Source: CAVYXZ01 sp965223835 (GTDB lineage: Bacteria; Chloroflexota; Anaerolineae; Aggregatilineales; Phototrophicaceae). From it: a stretch of 64,000 nt of DNA. Location: positions 3,286,001 to 3,350,000 of the forward strand of contig CBDCXQ010000001.1 in assembly GCA_965223835.1 (NCBI GenBank), written 5' to 3'. Below the pieces are notes generated by a model that saw only the letters and a program-made list of their open reading frames with translations, did not search any database and was not told where the DNA came from. Position 1 is the stretch's first letter; each line of letters opens with the position of its first letter. The translations under genes and the position numbers were made by a program. This document shows positions 16,601-25,827 of the stretch, in pieces.

Positions 16601-17326
16601 GATTTTCTCAATCACCAGGATATGCGAGTAGGCCCAAATATCCAGGGGTGTGCCCTCCAGCCGATATAACAAGTTTCGCAATTGCGCACCGGCCTGGCCT
16701 AAACGGGCAATGATATTGTCATATCCGGCGAAGATGCGTCCATAATGCACAATTTTTACCGAATAATCGACAAATAATTGGCGCAAGCCACGCGCCGTGT
16801 AAGTTCGCACATGAGGTGCCAATTGATTGCGCAACGAATCCGGAAGGTAGTTGATGAACGGCGTATTGCCAAAATGATATGTCCCGCGCCAATAGTGCCC
16901 ATGGGTTTCAAACGGATACCATCGATTAGGCGTAAAAATAACGGCGCGTCCACCTGATTTTAGCACCCGCACCATTTCCCCGGCAACGGCCCGATCATCC
17001 GCAACATGTTCAATTACATCGCTTGAGAGAATAGTATCGAAATAGTTGGATGGGTAGGGAAGCGCCTCTGCCGCTGCCACCAGCGCATGAGGTGTAGCTG
17101 CTGCCGCCGTCTGCACGCGATCCAGTTCAATATCAAAGAGTTCAACCTGCGCTGTAAAACGCTGTTGGAATTGCGCCGCATACATCCCCACGCCACCGCC
17201 GGCTTCCAATACCCGGGCATCATGCAACTGAGTCCAGCGTTCAATCATTTGCAGGCGACGCTCCTGACCGGCCCGCCAAACATAACTGGGTTCGCCACGT
17301 AATGCCGCTAAAGGGGATGGTGACAT
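16598..17326 (-). CDS. SAM-dependent methyltransferase (class I, Methyltransf_11)
   Basis: The 242-residue protein has motif I VLEAGGGVGMYA (residues 39-50), the acidic end of strand 2 (ELFDIELDRV), motif II SSDVIEHVADD and the IFTPNRWYP turn after strand 5. Substrate unknown; the ubiquinone/menaquinone-type, small-molecule or lipid methylases share these motifs. Its ATG overlaps the TAA of the upstream histidine kinase (TAATG), so translation is coupled. An IS element inserted exactly at its stop codon. Confidence 0.85.
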   Translation of the reverse strand: MSPSPLAALRGEPSYVWRAGQERRLQMIERWTQLHDARVLEAGGGVGMYAAQFQQRFTAQVELFDIELDRVQTAAAATPHALVAAAEALPYPSNYFDTILSSDVIEHVADDRAVAGEMVRVLKSGGRAVIFTPNRWYPFETHGHYWRGTYHFGNTPFINYLPDSLRNQLAPHVRTYTARGLRQLFVDYSVKIVHYGRIFAGYDNIIARLGQAGAQLRNLLYRLEGTPLDIWAYSHILVIEKI

Positions 17327-19149
17327 TACGTACGTGGGCTGAGCATCTGACGACTATTCGACTTTGACTGCCGTGATTTCGACTTGCTCACAGTCCGCGT
17401 TACCTCTTTTATCGGCACCACAATCGTGATCGTTGTGCCATTGCCTTCAGTACTGTCAATTCGCAACCGCCCATCAAGTAATTCAGTTCGTTCACGCATA
17501 TTGACCATGCCCAGGCTACCACGTTGATCGTAATTACTGTTCACTGCATCAGCATCAAAGCCTACGCCATTATCCGAAATGTCCACGACGACGACATCCG
17601 ACTGACGTTGCACATCAATACTAATCAATTCAGCTTCAGCGTGCTTCCGAGCGTTGCCAACAGCTTCTTCGACAATATAAAAGATGACACCCTGCTGCTG
17701 CGAATCCAGGACATCCTCTACACCACGCCCAACTTGTGACGTGACTTTTTGACCATGCGTTTCCAGTGTCTTCTGGCACAACTGCTCGAGCGCCGCATCC
17801 AAACCCTGGCTTTCCAGCACCAGGGGGCGCAGCGTAAATAGCATGTCGCGAATTTCTTTGGTGGTCTTACGCGCCAATTCTTCGACTTTTTTCAACTCCG
17901 CCGGGACTTCTTCAGGCCGTCGTTCCAGCAGACGATAAATATAACTCATGCGCATCGCAATGGCTGATACATTTTGCGTTGGCCCATCATGCAAATCGCG
18001 GGCGAGTTTCTTGCGTGCATCTTCCTCTACATCGACAATACGCTCTTTTTCTTCTGCCAGGTTGCGGTAGAGCACGGCATTGTGCAGCGCGATCGTCGCC
18101 TGCGTACCAATTGCCATGAGGACTTCAGTTTCTTCCTTCTTAAATACATCTGATTCTTCGCTGCCATACACCAACACGCCAAAATTATCATAATTCGCGT
18201 GCAGCGGAATACAGAGCAACGAGCGTGTTTTTTGTAGTCCGGCAAAATATTGTAATTCTGGATCACGTTGGGCATTGGTGCCAAAGACTGGCTCACAGTC
18301 CTTCAACGCTCTGCCCAAAAGCCCAGCTTGTCCTGGGACAATATTATCCATATCATTGCGCGTCAAACCATGAGCAGTTGCGACATGCAGCGCACCATCT
18401 TCGCGAAACAACAACGCAGCGGTAATGACTTTATCACGCTTGTTAATTTTCATGCCGTATTGTCCAGCATCCAGCGCAATTTCCAACACCTTATCCGGGT
18501 TAAGTGTCGAACTCAGGGCAACCGTCATATCAGTCATCACACGATTGCGATCCTGCATTGCCTGCATCAACATTTTCGTGCGATGGCTCTCCCGTTCCGC
18601 CGACAAATTACGCGCTTCACCAGACTTTTCAATAACATAGCGCATACCAATCGCCATCACGCCTAAACCAACCAGCAGAGCAAGCGGCGTGGACAAATCT
18701 GGGCCAAGGGGTGCGCCGCCATTGGTCAACAGCATACTGCCGATAAATACGCCGATTATGCCAACAACATGCAACATGCACCACAAATAATTGATCTGGA
18801 TGGTCGCCATCAAAATCAAGGTGAGGCTGACCGTAATTCCTACCAGCGGTTGCGTAAAACCCATCCCAAAATATAACCCTGCCAGTACCCAGTCCCCCAC
18901 TACGATGAGCACCGGAATGGCACGCCGAAAATTCGGATAGAAAGCCAATACCAGAAAAGCGATGTTCAGAACGCCACCGATGAAAAATGTCACCAGGATA
19001 TTGCCAACAACGCCGGGGCCATTGCCTGTATTATTTTGCAGGAGAAACATTAGAGCAATAAACACCAGCGCAACCCAGCGCAAGCCGAAGAATCCCCAGT
19101 CCCTTGGGGTCAATTTCACGGAATCACTATTCATAGCGTTATGTGCCAC
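17326..19149 (-). CDS. Membrane sensor histidine kinase with GAF domain (NarL/DesK type)
   Basis: The 607-residue kinase starts with about six membrane segments (residues 20-175), then a short helix and a GAF domain (about 205-365). Then comes a HisKA_3 dimerisation part with the phospho-accepting His387 in ARDLHDGPTQN, and finally an HATPase_c domain (about 485-590) with EEAVGNARKHAEA, DNGVGF and GSLGMVNMRER. Such kinases signal to LuxR-type response regulators, none of which is adjacent. A Lys/Ser/Arg-rich tail ends the protein. Its stop overlaps the start of the methyltransferase gene. Confidence 0.9.
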   Translation of the reverse strand: MAHNAMNSDSVKLTPRDWGFFGLRWVALVFIALMFLLQNNTGNGPGVVGNILVTFFIGGVLNIAFLVLAFYPNFRRAIPVLIVVGDWVLAGLYFGMGFTQPLVGITVSLTLILMATIQINYLWCMLHVVGIIGVFIGSMLLTNGGAPLGPDLSTPLALLVGLGVMAIGMRYVIEKSGEARNLSAERESHRTKMLMQAMQDRNRVMTDMTVALSSTLNPDKVLEIALDAGQYGMKINKRDKVITAALLFREDGALHVATAHGLTRNDMDNIVPGQAGLLGRALKDCEPVFGTNAQRDPELQYFAGLQKTRSLLCIPLHANYDNFGVLVYGSEESDVFKKEETEVLMAIGTQATIALHNAVLYRNLAEEKERIVDVEEDARKKLARDLHDGPTQNVSAIAMRMSYIYRLLERRPEEVPAELKKVEELARKTTKEIRDMLFTLRPLVLESQGLDAALEQLCQKTLETHGQKVTSQVGRGVEDVLDSQQQGVIFYIVEEAVGNARKHAEAELISIDVQRQSDVVVVDISDNGVGFDADAVNSNYDQRGSLGMVNMRERTELLDGRLRIDSTEGNGTTITIVVPIKEVTRTVSKSKSRQSKSNSRQMLSPRT

Positions 19150-19414
19150 CGTCGCCCACTGCAGGCATCAGCACATCACTCCTTTCCAAACATCAAACCC
19201 CCAGCACCGGGGTTGTAGCTATTCCATGATTGGGTTAGCATCTCAGAACAATAACACAATAAAGATGGATTTACTTGACTCAAGACTATGATTTAGATAT
19301 TTATTCATTGTTTCCTAAATTCATCTTACGCCAATTTTCATTGTATGCATATTGTAATTCTGAATTTTATGGTAATAATGCCGACATTGGCAAAATGATA
19401 ACCCATGCAATGAG

Positions 19415-20653
19415 TTATTCATCTACTGGCAGGCTGCGACAAACGTTTGTTGCTTGCACCACATCATCACGAACCCAACCGCCAGTCTCCAATTGCCACC
19501 ATGTCAAACCATCTGAACCTGTCGCTTGCGCCACCGCTGATTGACTAGCTCCTGCATCGAGGACTCCGACCACCGCAAACGCCATACCTGGCCCAACTCG
19601 TCGATTGACTCCACCCCTGGCTGCCAGGATGTCACATTGTCCCGGTTCGAGATGAGGCACGCGATAGACCCACAAATCTGTTACCTCGCACATGGTACCC
19701 ACGCCACCCTGCGCTTTGATCCCAAAGTAACCACTATTTGGAACAATTTCTTCATCACCGACCAAAACGCCATCTAGATAAACCAAAAGCCGTTCATCCA
19801 GCATAAGCAACAGTACCCGGTGTTGGCTGCTGGTGTCAACATTGCTTTGTAAAATCCGTTCAGCAGGTATCTGGTAGACTTCACCGCTGATATTTAGCCC
19901 TACTTCGAGCATGTCATCACCGTTGATCTGAGCCAGCAATGCACATCGGTCACTAATTGGCTCGGTACTCGGTGTTAATAACAGGTTGCCGGCTATCACC
20001 ACATTTGTAATTGATAGTGTCTGCGCCAGCGGCTGGATACGATTTCTTCCGCTGGCAAACACATAGCGCTCAACAAAAACAATGTCACCACCCGGCGCAA
20101 TCAACCCGGCTGTTTCCAATTCAGCAATCGATTCCGGCCAGCGACCCGCATAATCGACCAGCGTTTCCGGTGCCGGCACCGGCGGCACATCAAATGTCGC
20201 GGCAACCAGCAACACCCTCTCCTCATATTCACGCATCACATCTGGTGGGCCAAAGGCATCAATCACCCCCACGCTTCCATCAGAAAACGTTCGGGCGATT
20301 AACAACCCTGCAATCTCATCGCGCTCATAAGCCAGTTGCACCATGAAAGGATCCAGCGTTTCGAGATTACCGGGAACCACATCGTTAAGTTCAACTAGCA
20401 ATTGCAGTAATGTGGCGGGATTGTAATTTTCAAAGCCAAAAGCATCAAGTACTGCTGGGCTGTACAATGTCAGCCGCAATTCCTCCTGTACCAGCGTTAC
20501 GAAACCGGTTGCTGCATCCGTTTCGACTTGCCAACCACTGGGATAATCAATGACAAAGGCATCAGGTTGCACATAAATCTCAGTTAATTCAACCTGTGCA
20601 ATCATCGGCAATGCCCAACTCAAAACAGCGATCAACCCCAGCCAGCGCCACAT
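19415..20653 (-). CDS. Secreted protein with C-terminal SH3-like domain
   Basis: The 412-residue product begins with a signal peptide (WLGLIAVLSWALPMIAQVEL). A middle part of beta strands (about 190-330, with LLLMLDERLLVYLDGVLVGDEE) looks like a concanavalin-like lectin fold. The C-terminal portion (about 340-405) has VNRRVGPGMAFAVVGVLDAG and WWQLETGGWVRDDVV, the shape of bacterial SH3b domains that bind cell walls or peptides. It begins as the acetyltransferase gene ends (TAATG overlap), so the two are coupled. No enzymatic site is apparent. Confidence 0.7.
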   Translation of the reverse strand: MWRWLGLIAVLSWALPMIAQVELTEIYVQPDAFVIDYPSGWQVETDAATGFVTLVQEELRLTLYSPAVLDAFGFENYNPATLLQLLVELNDVVPGNLETLDPFMVQLAYERDEIAGLLIARTFSDGSVGVIDAFGPPDVMREYEERVLLVAATFDVPPVPAPETLVDYAGRWPESIAELETAGLIAPGGDIVFVERYVFASGRNRIQPLAQTLSITNVVIAGNLLLTPSTEPISDRCALLAQINGDDMLEVGLNISGEVYQIPAERILQSNVDTSSQHRVLLLMLDERLLVYLDGVLVGDEEIVPNSGYFGIKAQGGVGTMCEVTDLWVYRVPHLEPGQCDILAARGGVNRRVGPGMAFAVVGVLDAGASQSAVAQATGSDGLTWWQLETGGWVRDDVVQATNVCRSLPVDE

Positions 20654-21651
20654 TATTGGACGGGCTTTTGATAACGGATGTACTCAGTCAGCACCCGAAA
20701 GCCAACACTGGCATATAAACGCCGCGTGCTCTCTGCATCCGTAAATATGCGGACATTCGCCAACCCTCGTTCCCGCAGGGCATGCAACGCGTGAATCACC
20801 AGCGCTCGCCCTAATCCCTGTCCGCGCCATTGTTGTCGCACACTCAATTCGCTGATCTCACCGACGCCGCGTGCTGTGATTTCACACAACGCCACACCTG
20901 CGATTGCATCGTCATGCCAGGCGATCTGCCACAAACCGGGATCAAAACCTGGATTGCTGAGAATATTCCCCACAAAAATCACGTAATCTTCATCCGTTAC
21001 CCGCCGATGCCCCCACTCTTCAGCGAAGGCTTCCTCGTTCGCTTCCCAGATCGCCCGGAATTGCGCCGCTTCCGCTGATTTCAAGAGAAAGCCCTCCGGC
21101 AGCGCTTTCTCTGGCAACGGACCATCAAAGCCCATTTCGACGAAACTATGAACCGGATTGTAGCCCTCTTCAAGCAAGAGTTGATTGTAGGCCGCCTCAT
21201 GTCGCGTCGTATTGGCCCGATAAACCGCCTTGCCAATCGTCCCCTGTTCCTGAGCACGTTCCAGAATCCGCCGTTCAGCCCAGTGCATCGTCGCCAGTCC
21301 AATGCCGTTTTGCCGCCATTTGGGGACTACCCGCCCCCGATGATAATATACCCACGTACCATCGGCCTGTTCCCACCAGCGCACCCACTGGAAGCCGATG
21401 ACCTCATCCTGCATACACACCAGCAACACATCCGTTTCCAAATCAATATTGTCTGCCTCTGAAAACGATTCGGTGAGTTCTTCAACCGTCGGCAACCCCG
21501 CTTCGGATGACAGCGGATCAACCTTATCGTGTTCCTGACAGGCTTCAATCACCGCCACCAGCGCGGCAAAGTCCGCCTCATCCCGAAACAGGCGGAACGT
21601 CAAACCCGGCAACTCCGGCGCATCTGGCAGGGCCACCACTCGGTCAGCCAT
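20653..21651 (-). CDS. GNAT N-acetyltransferase, double domain
   Basis: The 332-residue length fits two GNAT folds in tandem. The first has VVPKWRQNGIGLATMHWAE and the second EISELSVRQQWRGQGLGRAL, both the acetyl-CoA pyrophosphate loop (R-x-x-G-x-G/A), then SVGFRVLTEYI at the end. The substrate is unknown. The frame extends to 21681, but the ATG at 21651, which overlaps the epimerase stop by eight bases, gives MADRVVALPD and looks the natural start. Coupled to the genes on both sides. Confidence 0.8.
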   Translation of the reverse strand: MADRVVALPDAPELPGLTFRLFRDEADFAALVAVIEACQEHDKVDPLSSEAGLPTVEELTESFSEADNIDLETDVLLVCMQDEVIGFQWVRWWEQADGTWVYYHRGRVVPKWRQNGIGLATMHWAERRILERAQEQGTIGKAVYRANTTRHEAAYNQLLLEEGYNPVHSFVEMGFDGPLPEKALPEGFLLKSAEAAQFRAIWEANEEAFAEEWGHRRVTDEDYVIFVGNILSNPGFDPGLWQIAWHDDAIAGVALCEITARGVGEISELSVRQQWRGQGLGRALVIHALHALRERGLANVRIFTDAESTRRLYASVGFRVLTEYIRYQKPVQ

Positions 21652-22495
21652 TGTTTTCGGCAGCCTCAATATGTTTAGCAATCAAATCACGGAAGCGGAT
21701 TTCGCTATTATCCTGCGGCTCGTAACCAATGATTTTCCGCGCATTGGCGATGCTCCAGAAAGCATGCGGATTATCGCTGATACCGTAAAATATCTGGAAC
21801 GGTACGCCAAATTCGTCTCGTATATCCTCAGCTTCAATGCTTTTGATATAGAGTTGTGCCAGATCACGCTGGCTGATGTAGACCGCCAATGCGCGTCGCA
21901 TCCGCCGCAAATCGCCAAGCGGCGCGTTTTCGACATCCGTTTCTCGCGGCCCACCAATCCGAATCTGTACATTCTCCAGCGGCCTGCCATTTACCTCGCC
22001 GACGGCAAACACAAAGCCCATATGCTCATAAACTTCTTTGGCCCAGCCATACCAGTTGTCGGATAGCGCCCGGTCATTGGGATTCACAAAGTCCCATTTA
22101 CCATCCAGAATCAACGGCTCGAAATAATCTGCGGCGTGATTCGAGCTAATCATAATGACCCGGCGCACATTCTCTTCCCATGCCGCCTGATACACGTTGT
22201 AAGCCATCTGCACATTCTGAAATTCAGCCTTGAAATAAGCATCCAGATCATGGCGGTCCGGTGTCCGCACAAACCCGGAATGAATCACCGCATCAGCTCC
22301 GCGAAACTGCTCACGATAGGCGGTGCGATCTTCGTTCAACACATCAACAATCTGCACACCATCGATTTTTTCACCGGCGCGGTTCGTATCCCGAATATCA
22401 ATTGGCACCAGATCATAACGCTCACGCAGCGCGGGCAATACCAACCCGGCAATTGTCCCCGCAGCACCCGTCATGACGACTTTACGTTTACTCAT
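21644..22495 (-). CDS. NAD-dependent epimerase/dehydratase (extended SDR)
   Basis: A 283-residue SDR protein: Rossmann motif VVMTGAAGTIAGLVLPAL (GxxGxxG), acidic end of strand 2 VPIDIRD, IMISSNHAADYF and the YGWAKEVYE with the YxxxK pair. Related proteins act on uronic acids (uronate dehydrogenase-like) or nucleotide sugars; the oxidised substrate cannot be deduced. AAGGGGG precedes the ATG at 22495 by five bases. First gene of a coupled minus-strand run with the GNAT and the SH3-like gene. Confidence 0.8.
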   Translation of the reverse strand: MSKRKVVMTGAAGTIAGLVLPALRERYDLVPIDIRDTNRAGEKIDGVQIVDVLNEDRTAYREQFRGADAVIHSGFVRTPDRHDLDAYFKAEFQNVQMAYNVYQAAWEENVRRVIMISSNHAADYFEPLILDGKWDFVNPNDRALSDNWYGWAKEVYEHMGFVFAVGEVNGRPLENVQIRIGGPRETDVENAPLGDLRRMRRALAVYISQRDLAQLYIKSIEAEDIRDEFGVPFQIFYGISDNPHAFWSIANARKIIGYEPQDNSEIRFRDLIAKHIEAAENNG

Positions 22496-22640
22496 CATTC
22501 CCCCTTAATGCATGTAATCATTAACACGAGTCACCTATCAAATGCCAAAAAATGCCGCAAAACAGGAATAATTTCCTATTACATCATATCGATTCAGGCA
22601 CGAAGCAATCGCACTTTAGCGATGTCCGAAGTATGCCGCA

Positions 22641-23447
22641 TCAGCGACGATACACGGCCAGTACCGCTGGTACCGGATCAAGCGATCCCAGGCCCGGCCC
22701 ATTACCCTGAACATACAGCATCGTTGACCCGCCACCATCCAGATTCAGCGCGTTGACAATGCCCAGGTCCGCCGTTGCTAGATACCTGCTCAAATCCGCC
22801 AATGAGAGGCCCGTCAGCGGCGTGACGAACAGCAGAATTTGTCCCAAATGATCTTGGGCAATCACTGTGCGCCGGGTTGACCGCTCGTTGGGGCTGGGCA
22901 CATAGGCCCGCACGCCATTCAGCACCAGCATCGGGAACGCCTGCACCGCCTGTTCGAAGGCTTCGCCGCTATACGGTTCTTGAATCAGTGACCGCACCCG
23001 CACCATGCCGTTTTGCACCTGGAACATGCCGCCGCGCCCTACATACGATTGACCATGTGCCTGACCATCGGCGACCAGCAGGCCCTGAATGATATTCTGG
23101 GGGCTGAAGAAATTGGCATTGATGATCGCCACCGCATCCGGTAATTCAAGCTGCCATTGACTGAGCGTGAACGGTTCACCGGGCCGGTAGTGCGCCCGAA
23201 AAATGTAACGATTTGGGTCAATCCGCAGCGCCAGCATTTGCCCGAAAAAGTTGCCATCGGGCAGCAACCGCCGCGATTCCAACCCCTGAGCCAGCAATGT
23301 CCAATCAGGGTCGGGCGTTGCCGTCGGCATCGGCGTCATGGTGGGGACTGCGGTGGGGGATAACGAGCGGGACAGGGTGCAGCCCACGAGGCAAAACACA
23401 ACACTGATGAGCCGCAGCCAGCGGGGTTTTTGAGTCTTGTCGGCCAT
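22641..23447 (-). CDS. Lipoprotein with phosphodiester glycosidase (NAGPA/DUF2233) domain
   Basis: The 268-residue protein carries a lipoprotein signal (LISVVFCLVGCTLSR, lipobox ending in Cys at residue 23) and a Pro/Thr linker. A phosphodiester glycosidase domain follows with AIINANFFSPQN, an RSTRRTVIAQD stretch and the signature NALNLDGGGSTMLYV. NAGPA-type enzymes cleave the N-acetylglucosamine phosphodiester cap; bacterial relatives are thought to act on wall polymers. It is divergent from tRNA-Val, whose -35 lies within the first codons of this gene. Confidence 0.8.
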   Translation of the reverse strand: MADKTQKPRWLRLISVVFCLVGCTLSRSLSPTAVPTMTPMPTATPDPDWTLLAQGLESRRLLPDGNFFGQMLALRIDPNRYIFRAHYRPGEPFTLSQWQLELPDAVAIINANFFSPQNIIQGLLVADGQAHGQSYVGRGGMFQVQNGMVRVRSLIQEPYSGEAFEQAVQAFPMLVLNGVRAYVPSPNERSTRRTVIAQDHLGQILLFVTPLTGLSLADLSRYLATADLGIVNALNLDGGGSTMLYVQGNGPGLGSLDPVPAVLAVYRR

Positions 23448-23465
23448 GCCGTCTGCTGTTATACT
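23437..23465 (+). promoter_or_regulatory. Promoter of tRNA-Val
   Basis: TTGTCG (23437-23442) and TATACT (23460-23465) with the ideal 17-base spacer, 15 bases before the tRNA. The -35 lies inside the 5' end of the opposite lipoprotein gene. Confidence 0.6.
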
Positions 23466-23479
23466 TTCGGATACATTCC

Positions 23480-23605
<126 letters not shown>

Positions 23606-23696
23606 TTACCCCTGATTAGGAAATCCCCTATTTATTAGTCCTTCCACCTACCATGAGATCTGATAAATTGAGCGAAAGTATGTAAGGGTAATGACT

Positions 23697-24329
23697 ATGG
23701 AACACCGCTGGCAAGAAATACAATCCATCTGGCAAAGTAATCAATTCCTATATGTCTTGGCTGGTTTTCTAGTCGGCATTCTATTCTTTCCAGCTATTGA
23801 AACATTGTCAACAGATGCAAGTGACCTACTTTCTGGATTTGTGCCGGAAGCTGTAGGGATAGGTTTTACAGTTCTCTTGATTGACAGGTCGAATAGAAGA
23901 CGTGAAAAGGCAAGTAAAGAACAAGCGGCCAAAGAACGTCTTATCCGACAGATTCGCAGCACAGATAATGGTATTGCCTTGCAAGCTGTGGAGGAACTTT
24001 GGGCAAAAGGGTGGCTTCAAGATGGTACATTGCGAGGAATTACGATGTCGAGGTCTAACCTGCAAAATGCTGATCTGCGTGGTGCCGATCTGCAAAATGT
24101 AAAGATGAGCGGCAGAAGGGGAGGAGTCAACTTAAGTGGAGCGGGGCTAAAGGGGGCGAAGTTGAAAGGGGCAAAGATGGAATTGGTGCAATTCAGCCCA
24201 GAAACATCATTACCTGATGGCTCAAACTGGACACCCGAAACTGACATGACCAGATTTACAGATCCAAATCACCCTGATTTTTGGGAACCTAAATGGGCGA
24301 AAGAGGCAAGGGATAACAATGACAATTGA
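23697..24329 (+). CDS. Membrane protein with pentapeptide repeats
   Basis: The 210-residue protein has a membrane segment near residues 16-34 (FLYVLAGFLVGILFFPAI) and another hydrophobic stretch (about 52-66, GIGFTVLLID). A charged, coiled-coil-like part (RRREKASKEQAAKERLIRQI) follows, then A(D/N)LxG pentapeptide repeats from NLQNADLRGADLQNVKMS to LKGAKLKGAKMELVQF. Pentapeptide repeats form a right-handed beta-helix. AAGGG lies well spaced before the ATG at 23697 (the ATG at 23691 is too near). It overlaps the next gene by 11 bases. Together with it, it is the sole cargo between two tRNA-Val end repeats. Confidence 0.75.
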   Translation: MEHRWQEIQSIWQSNQFLYVLAGFLVGILFFPAIETLSTDASDLLSGFVPEAVGIGFTVLLIDRSNRRREKASKEQAAKERLIRQIRSTDNGIALQAVEELWAKGWLQDGTLRGITMSRSNLQNADLRGADLQNVKMSGRRGGVNLSGAGLKGAKLKGAKMELVQFSPETSLPDGSNWTPETDMTRFTDPNHPDFWEPKWAKEARDNNDN

Positions 24330-24795
24330 GAATTTGCTATCTGTGCTTACCTTGGTCATCACTGCCTGTCTCGGTATATGGGCAATCTACCAGGTCAGAT
24401 TTAACCATCGCCTAGAGCGTGAATTGCATCGTTTGAATGTGGAGTTAGATCAAGATATTCAAAGATTGTATAGGGCTAGAGATGCCATCATAGCTTGGCA
24501 AAAGGCAGGTTCAAAAATTCTCGCATTTAATAGACAACCAAATGCATCCTTTAACGTAGACCTTTTGGTAAACGCTCTTGGAGATGTGATGGCTGGTCAG
24601 TCCGAAATAAAGGGGCTAGCTTATGCCATAAATGACAAGAAATTGATTGAACTTGCGGAAAAACTTCCAGTCCCTAGTACAGAGGATGTAACGGACGAAC
24701 TATACAACACAGACGTTGATATGGCTCTGTCCGCGATGGCAATCCACATACGATTATCCGAACTCATAGCTGAAACTACGAAAGCGAAAAAATAA
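24319..24795 (+). CDS. Small membrane-anchored protein of unknown function
   Basis: The 158-residue product has an N-terminal membrane segment (about 4-23, LLSVLTLVITACLGIWAIY) and then a coiled-coil-prone region (RLERELHRLNVELDQDIQRL). The remainder is helical, without motifs I know. AAGGG precedes the ATG inside the end of the pentapeptide gene; the genes overlap by 11 bases and must be co-expressed. The pair is AT-richer than most neighbours and is enclosed by tRNA-end repeats, so it arrived horizontally. Confidence 0.7.
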   Translation: MTIENLLSVLTLVITACLGIWAIYQVRFNHRLERELHRLNVELDQDIQRLYRARDAIIAWQKAGSKILAFNRQPNASFNVDLLVNALGDVMAGQSEIKGLAYAINDKKLIELAEKLPVPSTEDVTDELYNTDVDMALSAMAIHIRLSELIAETTKAKK

Positions 24796-24889
24796 AAACC
24801 CGGCCAAATGCCAGGTAAATTGTGCTTGATCTGCCTCACTATTTAGCAGGGTTTTCACCGCGCAATAGTTTAATCCTTATAGTTCTAAA

Positions 24890-24966
24890 CGGGAGTTCGA
24901 GTCTCTCGTGCCCACACCATCAGGGTCGTACCATGCGGCCTCTTTTTGATTCTCGGTCGTAGTGAT
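24890..24966 (+). repeat. Right (displaced) copy of the tRNA-Val 3' end
   Basis: Repeats the tRNA T-arm, acceptor strand and terminator of 23528-23605 at about 87% identity. One base of the acceptor strand is lost, so it is not a functional tRNA. It marks the far edge of a 1.36-kb insertion whose integrase is gone. Confidence 0.75.
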
Positions 24967-24980
24967 CTGCTGATGTTCCT

Positions 24981-25015
24981 AAAAATAAAAACACCGGAAA
25001 TAAATCCGATGTTTT
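24981..25015 (-). terminator. Terminator of the secreted-protein gene
   Basis: On the minus strand AAACATCGG pairs with CCGGTGTTT (one mismatch) across an AT-rich loop, and a T-rich tract follows (complement of 24981-24990). It lies 35 bases after the stop of the gene at 25050. Confidence 0.7.
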
Positions 25016-25049
25016 AAGATCAAGCTTGAGTTATGCCGTTAACGCACGA

Positions 25050-25586
25050 CTATTCGAAGCTGACCATAATGACGCTAGCTTCATCGTTTGCCCGGTTGCG
25101 ATTAAACGAAATTTGCACGTAATACGAATACAGGTTGAAGTCTAGCTGATGATTAAAGCCAGCGCGTGAACAGGCTACCCAGGGGTTCGTACCTGAAAAT
25201 AGACAATTATCATTGGTTGATACACCGAGCGCATTATCGACACTGCCCGCATGGTTGACATAACGGAGAGCCGCATCAACAGCCCCACTCCCGGATGTTT
25301 GGGCGGTCATACTGATTGATCGCACGCGACTACCATGAAGCGAAGCACGGGTCACCGGGCAGATCAAGTACATTCTACCGGTTTTACCAGATGCATAACG
25401 AGCGTGACCGTGTGATGTATCTACCATACCGGCCCGTGCCGACTCACCGTTTGGTACACATGCCATTGCATTAATTGACCATCTTGGATGTTCACGTTGT
25501 CCACTTGCCGGACCTAAAATTATGGCAGCTAAGAGAATAACCAATATGACAACAATCAAATAGTGAACTCGTATTCGAAGCTTCAT
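25050..25586 (-). CDS. Secreted protein of unknown function
   Basis: The 178-residue protein has a strong N-terminal signal or anchor (VHYLIVVILVILLAAIILG, residues 7-26). The exported part has four cysteines (AMACVP, YLICPV, NCLFSG, WVACSR) that could form two disulfides, and many Ser/Ala/Gly/Asn residues. I do not recognise a family. AGGGGG precedes the ATG, and a terminator follows the stop. It lies just outside the tRNA-bounded mini-island. Confidence 0.65.
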   Translation of the reverse strand: MKLRIRVHYLIVVILVILLAAIILGPASGQREHPRWSINAMACVPNGESARAGMVDTSHGHARYASGKTGRMYLICPVTRASLHGSRVRSISMTAQTSGSGAVDAALRYVNHAGSVDNALGVSTNDNCLFSGTNPWVACSRAGFNHQLDFNLYSYYVQISFNRNRANDEASVIMVSFE

Positions 25587-25738
25587 GGTAAGTACCCCCT
25601 ATATAGAAACATTATCATCACACTATAAACAATTTCTATATTTGTCCATCACAACCCCTCAACTTTAGGGGTAATCATGTTACCAACACTTAAAACAACT
25701 GGTCCACAAATGTTAGACACCGCATCTGGGCTGTTTCC

Positions 25739-25768
25739 CTCCCTTTGCGTCTTTGCGCCCCCGCGTTT
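25739..25768 (+). repeat. Fragment resembling a GCAAAGACGCAAAG interspersed repeat
   Basis: On the complementary strand this reads CGCAAAGACGCAAAGGGAGG, a pattern I recall as scattered between genes of unrelated bacteria. Only one copy is visible here, so the label is tentative. Confidence 0.25.
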
Positions 25769-25827
25769 AAAAATTTACGTGCGCTATAATCACGCAGAAT
25801 GAAAAATGTTATTGAAGGACGATTCTG

